This document shows, one piece after another, positions 1 to 5,751 of a DNA stretch of 6,444 nt. The notes beneath the pieces are model-generated. The model saw only the letters and a program-made list of their open reading frames with translations, was not told the DNA's origin and ran no database searches. The stretch's first letter is position 1; each line of letters begins with the position of its first letter. Made by a program: the position numbers and the translations under genes. Source of the stretch: Lentisphaeria bacterium (GTDB taxonomy: Bacteria; Verrucomicrobiota; Lentisphaeria; Victivallales; UBA1829); assembly GCA_017623265.1 (NCBI GenBank), contig JAGAPM010000006.1, positions 1-6,444 on the forward strand, read 5' to 3'.

Positions 1-1326
1 AGTCTGGCATTCTATGCGTGGGGTGAACCAAAATATATTCTGCTTCTGCTGGTCTCGATCCTTTTGAACTACGGCATGGGGCTGTGGGTCGGGAAGTATC
101 CGCAAAAGACCATGGGAAAATGGTTGGTGGGAGCGACCGTTCTCGCCAACGTGGCGATATTCTTCTACTTCAAGTATATGACCTTCGTCTTTACGGAGTT
201 GAACAATGCCTTCTCCCTGAATCTTCCATTAAAGGAAGTGGTGCTGCCCATCGGGATCAGTTTCTACACCTTCCCGGCGCTTTCCTATGTGGTGGATGTG
301 TACCGGGGCGAAGTGAAGTCTGAAAAAAATCCGCTGAAAGTGGGGCTGTATATTGCCCTGTTCCCCCAGTTGATCGCAGGTCCGATCGTGCGGTACAATA
401 CCATTGCGGCAGAACTGACGGACCGGAAAGAATCATGGGATGATTTTTCCGAAGGCGCGATCCGGTTCACCACCGGTCTCGCCAAAAAGATGGTGCTTGC
501 CAATCCCTGCGGATACATTGCGGACATGGCATTCAATGCGCCGCAGAATGAGCAGACCGTGCTGCTCTGCTGGATGGGAGCGATCGCCTACACATTCCAG
601 ATCTATTTCGACTTTTCCGGTTACTCGGATATGGCAATCGGTCTGGGGCGTATGTTCGGCTTCCATTTTCTGGAAAACTTCAATTTTCCGTACATCGCCA
701 AAGGGATCACGGATTTCTGGCGGAGGTGGCACATCTCCCTTTCCACCTGGTTCCGGGACTATGTGTATATCCCGCTGGGCGGCAACCGGAGCAGCTCCAA
801 ATTGCGGGTTCTGTTCAATCTGTTTCTGGTCTGGTTGCTTACCGGTGTATGGCATGGATCAAACTGGACGTTCCTCTGCTGGGGTCTGTTCTATTTTGTG
901 CTGTTGATGATCGAACGCTTTACCGGTCTCAACAAGAATCCCCGTTTCTTCTGCTATCTCTACACCCTGCCCTGCGTGATCGCTGCATGGGTCCTCTTCC
1001 GGGCGGAAACGATTTCGGAAGCATGGCACTACCTGAAGACTATGTGCGGTCTGACGGATGCGCTACTCTTTGCGCCGTACAATATTTTTGTGCTGGGAGA
1101 GTATGCGCCATTCCTGATCCTGGGTGCGATCTTCTCCCTGCCGATCCTGCCGGCATTGAAAGAACAGAACTTCTATCTGGATAAAATCGGAAACCACACC
1201 TGCAGATCAGCGGCAGAAAAAATTTTGCTTGTTGTCAGATTTGCTTCGATCATGTTTGCATTTCTGCTGGCGGTCTCATTCGTGGTCAAGAGTACCAACA
1301 ACCCCTTTATCTACTTTAATTTCTGA
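1..1326 (+). CDS. MBOAT-family polysaccharide O-acyltransferase, AlgI-like (5' partial)
   Basis: This is a multi-pass inner-membrane acyltransferase that, in the AlgI family, passes acetyl groups across the membrane for O-acetylation of an exported polysaccharide. The reading frame is open from base 1, so the start lies upstream of the window; 441 codons are visible and, against the usual 470-500, roughly 30-50 are missing. The first visible residues (SLAFYAWGEPKY) are the typical N-terminal MBOAT block, so the in-frame TTG at 64 is not the start. Seen in order are hydrophobic helices, FDFSGYSDMAIG (about codons 203-214), WRRWHISLSTWFRDY (241-255) with the first conserved His (codon 730-732), and LTGVWHG with the invariant catalytic His (codon 853-855). 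The C-terminus (NNPFIYFNF) is family-typical, so the 3' end is intact. The next gene starts 10 bases after the stop and encodes the expected periplasmic partner. The polymer acetylated cannot be told from the sequence; DltB-like and PatA-like roles are less likely given the AlgJ-type neighbour. Confidence 0.95.
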   Translation, partial: SLAFYAWGEPKYILLLLVSILLNYGMGLWVGKYPQKTMGKWLVGATVLANVAIFFYFKYMTFVFTELNNAFSLNLPLKEVVLPIGISFYTFPALSYVVDVYRGEVKSEKNPLKVGLYIALFPQLIAGPIVRYNTIAAELTDRKESWDDFSEGAIRFTTGLAKKMVLANPCGYIADMAFNAPQNEQTVLLCWMGAIAYTFQIYFDFSGYSDMAIGLGRMFGFHFLENFNFPYIAKGITDFWRRWHISLSTWFRDYVYIPLGGNRSSSKLRVLFNLFLVWLLTGVWHGSNWTFLCWGLFYFVLLMIERFTGLNKNPRFFCYLYTLPCVIAAWVLFRAETISEAWHYLKTMCGLTDALLFAPYNIFVLGEYAPFLILGAIFSLPILPALKEQNFYLDKIGNHTCRSAAEKILLVVRFASIMFAFLLAVSFVVKSTNNPFIYFNF

Positions 1327-1330
1327 GGAG
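1326..1330 (+). promoter_or_regulatory. Ribosome binding site of the DHHW gene
   Basis: AGGAG begins at the last base of the MBOAT stop codon and lies 6 bases before the ATG at 1337. It fixes that ATG as the start even though the frame is open further upstream (to about 1229, inside the MBOAT gene). It also shows that the two genes are closely coupled in translation. Confidence 0.85.
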
Positions 1331-1336
1331 CAGGAT

Positions 1337-2665
1337 ATGAATAACAAAGTACGACATGCTTTTGCACTCTTCTTTGTGCTGTTTCTAGTGATCTGTTCTT
1401 TCCCCGTACTGTTTGCGATCGTCCAGAACATTCGGAATGGCGCAATACGCGGGTATGACACGTGGATGAAAAACCGCAAGATCAAGGTTGTTCAGCCCAA
1501 GAAAAAAATCAATAGTCCATACGGAGAAAAGCTGCCGAAGCACCCGCCGGTTGTCCAGCCGAAAAAAAAGGTATATTCAGATTCAAAATACAGCATCATC
1601 CGGAAATATGATGCCTTCAGCAAACTCATGCTGCCGGAACGGAAACATGTTGAACAGTGGGCGATCAATGCCTTCCCCTTCCGGGATGAATTTTCCACTT
1701 TCAATATGGCATTCAAGTATCATCTCGGAATGGTCAAACCACTTGAGCAGGATAATGAAATTTTATTAAGAGACTCCAAAAATGGAGATCGTCTTGCGGT
1801 AAATACTGTTGTTCCGGATCGATACTCTAAAAAATCGCTGACTCTTTTTAAATCATACAAGTCCGTATGTAAAAAAAATAATATTTCATTTTTTGTTGTG
1901 CTTCGCCCGCAACTGATCAGTATATACGAAAATAACTGGGAACCTTACAATGGGCTGGTCCTCAAACACGGCGACAATTTATCTAAAAGAGCAGAAATTT
2001 TAAGAGGACATGGTATCGACACCGTCGAGCTGTGGAAAGAAATGGCAAAAGAGATTCCGGAAGATAAATTTCTGGACTATTTCTTCCGCACCGACCATCA
2101 CTGGAAGGTAGACGGTGCTCTTATGGGCGGAAAAATACTTGCAAATCACATGAATAAAAACTATGACACATCCTATAATCTGACGTATTTTGATCCAGAT
2201 ATTTATATCCGAAAAATATGGAAGAATGTTTTCTTCGGGTCATGCGCCCGCAGACTTACGCCGGGTTATATCGATGAGAAAGAAAATTTCGATTTGCTTT
2301 ACCCCCGCTTTAAGACCAGTTTTACCATCACCATTCCTTCAAAAAAATACATGCAAAAAGGCAGTTTTTCGATTTTCTTTTATCCTGGTCAAATTCATTA
2401 TGACAGTCTGCACAAGAACAGTTACAACGCGTTTATGGAAGCGAATGAACCATTTGTCAGAATTGTGAACAACAAAATCAAATCAGGGAAAAAAATTGCA
2501 ATTTTAAAAGACTCCTTCGGGCTGCCTTTAGTCCCTTATCTTGCATTACAAACAAAAGAAATTCTTCTTTTTGATCCCAGATTAATGTCTCATGAAGAAA
2601 TTAGGAAAATGTTGAACGAAGAACAGCCAGATATTTTCTTTGTTCTATATTACGCTGGCTTCTGA
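1337..2665 (+). CDS. AlgJ/AlgX-like periplasmic O-acetylation protein (DHHW family, SGNH-like)
   Basis: 442 residues. It is probably the periplasmic partner of the MBOAT protein, taking acetyl from it and placing it on the polysaccharide. Residues 8-30 form one hydrophobic segment after a short basic N-terminus, which suggests a signal anchor with the rest in the periplasm. Residues 41-85 are a Lys/Pro-rich linker with a duplicated VVQPKKK motif (51-57 and 72-78). The catalytic region starts near 110 with NAFPFRDEF, the usual opening block of the family. TDHHW at 252-256 supplies the Asp-x-His pair (D253, H255) matching the catalytic Asp/His of AlgJ and AlgX. KDSFG at 391-395 supplies the likely nucleophile Ser393. 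All three catalytic positions are present, so it should be active. The start is set by AGGAG 6 bases upstream. The gene is AT-rich from about 1741 to its end (roughly 38% GC by hand count), uses TTA and AGA codons freely, and has several A7-A8 runs, unlike its neighbours. Family assignment is firm; the substrate is unknown. Confidence 0.88.
   Translation: MNNKVRHAFALFFVLFLVICSFPVLFAIVQNIRNGAIRGYDTWMKNRKIKVVQPKKKINSPYGEKLPKHPPVVQPKKKVYSDSKYSIIRKYDAFSKLMLPERKHVEQWAINAFPFRDEFSTFNMAFKYHLGMVKPLEQDNEILLRDSKNGDRLAVNTVVPDRYSKKSLTLFKSYKSVCKKNNISFFVVLRPQLISIYENNWEPYNGLVLKHGDNLSKRAEILRGHGIDTVELWKEMAKEIPEDKFLDYFFRTDHHWKVDGALMGGKILANHMNKNYDTSYNLTYFDPDIYIRKIWKNVFFGSCARRLTPGYIDEKENFDLLYPRFKTSFTITIPSKKYMQKGSFSIFFYPGQIHYDSLHKNSYNAFMEANEPFVRIVNNKIKSGKKIAILKDSFGLPLVPYLALQTKEILLFDPRLMSHEEIRKMLNEEQPDIFFVLYYAGF
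1487..1570 (+). repeat. Direct repeat encoding VVQPKKK twice
   Basis: Bases 1487-1507 and 1550-1570 both encode VVQPKKK, with a period of 63 bases (21 codons). The two 21-base copies differ at four positions, all third codon positions and all silent. The motif lies in the linker between the membrane anchor and the catalytic domain of the DHHW protein. Confidence 0.85.
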
Positions 2666-2696
2666 CAGCAAAGCAGCCGGAATACGGCGCGGTCCT

Positions 2697-2734
2697 GCGG
2701 AGTTGTGAGTTAAAACTCACAACTCCGCTTTTTT
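2697..2734 (+). terminator. Intrinsic terminator of the O-acetylation unit
   Basis: A perfect 15-bp stem (GCGGAGTTGTGAGTT, 2697-2711, with 2714-2728) has a nominal 2-base loop, so the top base pair or pairs probably open. It is followed at once by six T residues (2729-2734). It lies 32 bases after the DHHW stop. The T run is also the outer end of the central inverted repeat. Confidence 0.9.
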
Positions 2735-2790
2735 ATGGCGGCGGCGCACATATGCGGCTCTTGATGATCCCGCGCCGCCGCCATAAAAAA
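2729..2790. repeat. Perfect 19-bp inverted repeat in the centre of the gap
   Basis: TTTTTTATGGCGGCGGCGC (2729-2747) is exactly complementary to 2772-2790, around a 24-base spacer (2748-2771). The outer six A/T pairs are the T tract of the + terminator on one side and that of the - terminator on the other; the inner 13 bp are GC-rich. No T run follows it on either strand, so it is not itself a standard intrinsic terminator. Confidence 0.9.
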
Positions 2791-2817
2791 AGGCATCAGC
2801 CGAATGGCTGATGCCTT
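2785..2817 (-). terminator. Intrinsic terminator of the PPDK gene
   Basis: On the - strand GGCATCAGCC, loop ATTC, then GGCTGATGCC form a perfect 10-bp stem (2806-2815 with 2792-2801), followed by seven T residues (2785-2791 on the + strand as A). Two more A-T pairs can extend the stem. It lies about 40 bases after the PPDK stop codon, which is a normal distance. Confidence 0.9.
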
Positions 2818-2854
2818 GGGACCGCGCCGTTTTCCGGCTGCCTGTCATTTCTGT

Positions 2855-5641
2855 TTATCCGTGCTTATGACCACATCCGCAACCACATCCGCACTTAGCT
2901 TCCTGTTTTTCCTTGATGGCTGCCTGAGCGGCGGCGAGGCGAGCGATCGGCACGTGGAAGGGGCTGCAGGAAACATAGTTCAGACCGACTGCGTGGCAGA
3001 ACTCGATGGACTTGGGATCGCCGCCATGTTCGCCGCAGATACCCGCCTTCAGGTTCTTGTTCACGCTTCTGCCCATCTGGACAGCATGGTTGATGAGCAT
3101 ACCGACACCATCCTGATCCAGCGTCTGGAACGGATCAGCTTCCAGCACATTCTTCTTCAGGTAGTCGCCAATGAAGCTGCCGATATCGTCCCGGCTGAAG
3201 CCGAACGTCATCTGTGTCAGGTCGTTGGTACCGAAGGAGAAGAATTCCGCCTGCGTTGCCATCTGGTCAGCCAGCAGGGCGGCGCGGGGGATCTCGATCA
3301 TGGTACCGACCTTGAAGTCGATCTTATCCATCTTGTATTTCTTCATGACTTCCGCCACGATGGGACCGATCGCCATCTTCTGGTGTGCGATCTCGCACAT
3401 ATCGCAAGTGACGGGGATCATGATCTCCACTTTGCTGCCGGGCAGTTCAGCGGCGGCTTCCAGGACCGCACGGACCTGCATTTCCGTGATTTCCGGCCAG
3501 GTCACGCCCAGACGGACACCGCGATGGCCCATCATGGGGTTGACTTCCACCAGAGCTTCGGCACGGCGTTTGAATTCCGCCATACTGATCTTGAGAGCGG
3601 CAGCAAGTTCTTTCTGCTGATCGGCATTCCGCGGCACAAATTCATGCAGCGGGGGATCCAGCAGACGGACCGTGACCGGCTTACCCTTCATAACTGCCAG
3701 AGCGCCCTTCACGTCCTTCTTCACGTAGGGAGCCAGTTGTTTCAGAGCGGCTTTCCGTTCTTCCAGCGTTTCGGAAAGGATCATCTTCCGCAGAGCGAAG
3801 AGGGGCTTTTCCGCACCCTTGCCGTAGAACATGTGTTCCGTACGGAAGAGACCGATCCCTTCGGCACCGAATGCCAGAGCAGTTGCGGCATCTTCAGCGG
3901 TATCAGCATTGGCACGGACGCCCAGTTTGCGGAAGGAGTCTGCCATCTTCATAAACTTCTTGAGGTTGGGATTTTCGCTGGAATCGACCATGGCGACCGC
4001 ACCGGCATAAACATAGCCGCGGCTGCCGTTCAGACTGATCACATCGCCGTCCTTGAAAGACTTGTCGCCAATGGTCAGGATGCCATCCTTTTCATTGACG
4101 CGGATCGTATCAGCACCGACAATACAGCACTTGCCCCAACCACGGCAGACGAGCGCCGCATGGCTGGTCATACCGCCACGTGCAGTCAGGATACCGGTGG
4201 CGGCACGCATGCCTTCCACGTCTTCCGGATTCGTTTCTTCACGGACGAGGATCGCAGAGATATTCTTCTTCGCCAGTTCCACCGCCTTTTCAGATGTAAA
4301 CACGATCTTGCCGACGGCGCCGCCGGGACCGGCAGGCAGACCTTTGGCAATGATCTCGGCTTTCTTTTCGGCTTTTGCATCCAGAATCGGATGGAGCAGT
4401 TCATCCAGCTGGGCGGGGGTCACACGCATCACAGCCGTTTCACTGCTGATGAGTTTTTCCTCCGCCATATCCAGCGCCATGTTCAGTGCGGCAGTACCGG
4501 TACGCTTGCCCACGCGGCACTGGAGCATGTAAAGGGTGCCGTCCTGAATGGTGAATTCAATATCCAGCATATCCTTGTAATGCTTTTCCAGTTTCTTGCG
4601 GATGGCGGCAAGCTCCTTGTAGGTCTTCGGCAGAAGTTCCTGCATGGACTTGAGGTGCTTGTTCTGTTCGTTCTTCGTTTCGTTGTTCAGCGGGTTGGGG
4701 GTACGGGTACCGGCAACCACGTCTTCACCCTGGGCATTGACGAGCCATTCGCCGTAGAACTTGTTATCGCCGGTGGCGGGGTCACGGGTAAAGGCAACAC
4801 CCGTTGCGGAGTTGTCGTTCATATTACCGAAGACCATGCTCTGAACGTTGACAGCAGTTCCCCAGTCATCCGGAATATTTTCGATCCGGCGATAGGAGGT
4901 GGCTTTCTTACCGTTCCAGCTTTTGAAGACGGCACCGATGCCGCCCCAGAGCTGCTCCATGGGATCGTCCGGAAATTCCCGTTTGAGGACCTTCTTGACG
5001 GTCTTTTTGAATTCGGCGCAGAGTTTTTTCAGGTCGGCGACCGTGAGATCGGAGTCGCTGGTATAGCCGTTTTTCTTCTTGCACGCTTCCAGCTGATCGT
5101 CCAGCAGCTTGCGGATGCCCTTGCCATCTTCCGGCTCGATGCCTTCCGCCTTTTCCATCACCACGTCAGAATACATCATAATGAGGCGTCGGTATGCGTC
5201 ATAGACAAACCGTTCGTTGGTGCGCTTGATGAGACCGGGGATCGTGCTGGTGGCGAGACCAACATTCAGGACCGTTTCCATCATACCCGGCATGGAACTG
5301 CGGGCGCCGGATCGACAGGAGACCAGAAGCGGATTTTCCGGGTCACCGAAGTTCATCCCCATGGCAGCTTCCACTTTCTTGAGGGCTGCAGCGACCTGTT
5401 TTTCCAGACCGGCAGGATATGCGCCGCCATTCCGGAAGAAATCAGTACAACATTCCGTTGTGATCGTAAAACCGGCAGGGACCGGAAGTCCCATTGTCGC
5501 CATCTCGGCAAGATTCGCACCTTTGCCACCCAGCAGGTTCTTCATGGAAGCATCGCCATCCGACATTCCCTTCCCGAAGAGGTACACATACTTCACCGTT
5601 TTTTCTGACGGTGCAGCAGCCTTTTTTGCACTTTTTTTCAT
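2855..5641 (-). CDS. ppdK: Pyruvate, phosphate dikinase
   Basis: A cytoplasmic enzyme interconverting pyruvate + ATP + Pi and PEP + AMP + PPi, used in PPi-linked glycolysis or PEP synthesis. 928 residues, against about 874 in the clostridial enzyme. The N-terminal ATP-grasp region shows LLGGKGANLAEM (36-47) and SCRSGARSSMPGMMET (108-123). The swivelling domain has GGMTSH (489-494) with phospho-carrier His494; Thr492 matches the site phosphorylated in plant PPDK. The C-terminal PEP/pyruvate barrel has GLFRTEH (597-603), RLLDPPLHEF (659-668), NPMMGHRG (701-708), GTMIEIPRAAL (779-789), FSFGTNDLTQMTFG (801-814) and AGICGEHGG (866-874) with catalytic Cys869. All key residues are present. Extra parts are a Lys/Ala-rich N-terminus (about 1-14) and a tail with Cys917, 919, 921, 923 and His925, 927. 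The ATG at 5639-5641 is chosen because AGAAGGA lies 6 bases upstream. No TTA, CTA or TCA codon occurs in codons 13-928, which suggests high expression. Confidence 0.98.
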   Translation of the reverse strand: MKKSAKKAAAPSEKTVKYVYLFGKGMSDGDASMKNLLGGKGANLAEMATMGLPVPAGFTITTECCTDFFRNGGAYPAGLEKQVAAALKKVEAAMGMNFGDPENPLLVSCRSGARSSMPGMMETVLNVGLATSTIPGLIKRTNERFVYDAYRRLIMMYSDVVMEKAEGIEPEDGKGIRKLLDDQLEACKKKNGYTSDSDLTVADLKKLCAEFKKTVKKVLKREFPDDPMEQLWGGIGAVFKSWNGKKATSYRRIENIPDDWGTAVNVQSMVFGNMNDNSATGVAFTRDPATGDNKFYGEWLVNAQGEDVVAGTRTPNPLNNETKNEQNKHLKSMQELLPKTYKELAAIRKKLEKHYKDMLDIEFTIQDGTLYMLQCRVGKRTGTAALNMALDMAEEKLISSETAVMRVTPAQLDELLHPILDAKAEKKAEIIAKGLPAGPGGAVGKIVFTSEKAVELAKKNISAILVREETNPEDVEGMRAATGILTARGGMTSHAALVCRGWGKCCIVGADTIRVNEKDGILTIGDKSFKDGDVISLNGSRGYVYAGAVAMVDSSENPNLKKFMKMADSFRKLGVRANADTAEDAATALAFGAEGIGLFRTEHMFYGKGAEKPLFALRKMILSETLEERKAALKQLAPYVKKDVKGALAVMKGKPVTVRLLDPPLHEFVPRNADQQKELAAALKISMAEFKRRAEALVEVNPMMGHRGVRLGVTWPEITEMQVRAVLEAAAELPGSKVEIMIPVTCDMCEIAHQKMAIGPIVAEVMKKYKMDKIDFKVGTMIEIPRAALLADQMATQAEFFSFGTNDLTQMTFGFSRDDIGSFIGDYLKKNVLEADPFQTLDQDGVGMLINHAVQMGRSVNKNLKAGICGEHGGDPKSIEFCHAVGLNYVSCSPFHVPIARLAAAQAAIKEKQEAKCGCGCGCGHKHG
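2870..2893 (-). repeat. Perfect 12-bp tandem duplication in the PPDK tail
   Basis: On the + strand ACCACATCCGCA occurs twice head to tail (2870-2881 and 2882-2893) without a difference. It encodes the alternating Cys-Gly residues 917-924, just before the HKHG end of the protein. Identity at silent positions suggests a recent duplication. Confidence 0.9.
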
Positions 5642-5647
5642 GACTTT

Positions 5648-5654
5648 TCCTTCT
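5648..5654 (-). promoter_or_regulatory. Ribosome binding site of ppdK
   Basis: AGAAGGA on the - strand is separated by 6 bases from the ATG at 5641. It supports the start that includes the Lys/Ala-rich N-terminal extension, not a later Met such as Met26. Confidence 0.8.
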
Positions 5655-5694
5655 TTGTTCTTTTTTCGTAAAACACCACGATTTTCAATGACTT

Positions 5695-5724
5695 ATAATA
5701 TATAACGACTTTTTCTTTTTACAA
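5695..5724 (-). promoter_or_regulatory. Possible sigma-70-type promoter of ppdK
   Basis: On the - strand TTGTAA (5719-5724) is a possible -35. It is followed after 16 or 18 bases by TATATT (5697-5702) or TATTAT (5695-5700) as a possible -10, giving a 5' leader of about 45-50 bases. The surroundings are AT-rich, so chance matches are likely. A separate promoter is plausible because 110 bases part ppdK from the upstream gene. Confidence 0.4.
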
Positions 5725-5740
5725 ATTCCAAAAAGAAAAA
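5710..5740. repeat. AT-only inverted repeat between the methyltransferase gene and ppdK
   Basis: TTTTTCTTTTT (5710-5720) and AAAAAGAAAAA (5730-5740) are exactly complementary around a 9-base loop. The stem has a single G-C pair and no T run after it in the - direction, so it is at best a weak terminator for the methyltransferase gene. It overlaps the possible ppdK -35 box. Confidence 0.5.
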
Positions 5741-5751
5741 ACAAGACAGAT

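Larger units (their letters stand above)
2664..2846. repeat. Nested inverted-repeat element (cloverleaf) between convergent genes
   Basis: The outer arms are 2673-2695 and 2819-2841: 23 positions, 22 of them paired, with a T-T mismatch at 2683/2831. After a 4-base bulge (2669-2672) pairing continues for five more bases (2664-2668 with 2842-2846). Inside the outer stem lie three adjacent hairpins: 2697-2728, 2729-2790 and 2792-2815. Only single bases or short runs (2696, 2791, 2816-2818) are left unpaired at the junction. The element starts at the stop codon of the DHHW gene and ends 8 bases from the PPDK stop, so it fills the gap. The two outer hairpins look like intrinsic terminators; the outer stem and central repeat are not explained by termination. 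It could be a dispersed repeat, a pair of inverted terminator modules, a structured RNA, or a recombination or cruciform site. Confidence 0.85.

Noticed and set aside
64..66. TTG at 64 as the start of the MBOAT gene
   Set aside because: The frame is open to base 1 and the upstream residues are the conserved FYAWGEPKY block, so the real start is outside the window.
1229..1336. Extended N-terminus of the DHHW protein from 1229
   Set aside because: These 36 codons overlap the MBOAT gene. The ATG at 1337 has a good ribosome binding site and begins directly with a signal anchor.
1562..1570. Programmed -1 frameshift at the A-AAA-AAG heptamer
   Set aside because: No stem-loop or pseudoknot is evident just downstream, and the zero frame already gives a complete family-typical protein.
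2711..2784. Short open frame of about 24 codons on the - strand starting at the ATGGCGGCGGCG arm (2784)
   Set aside because: It lies inside the inverted repeats, lacks a convincing ribosome binding site, and its Ala runs simply reflect the repeat arms. The matching + strand ATG at 2735 gives only 9 codons.
2666..2854. tRNA gene suggested by the cloverleaf shape
   Set aside because: The stems are far too long, there is no anticodon arm of normal size, no TTCRA T-loop and no CCA-compatible acceptor; the resemblance is only in topology.
2804..5608. Very long + strand open frame (934 codons) across the PPDK gene
   Set aside because: It is the codon-register antisense of PPDK and stays open only because PPDK lacks TTA, CTA and TCA codons. 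The - strand protein has all PPDK motifs; the antisense product is a His/Asp-rich string with no recognisable domain.
5642..5751. Riboswitch or leader RNA upstream of ppdK
   Set aside because: The leader is short and AT-rich, and the only hairpin is an A/T stem; no known aptamer core was seen.
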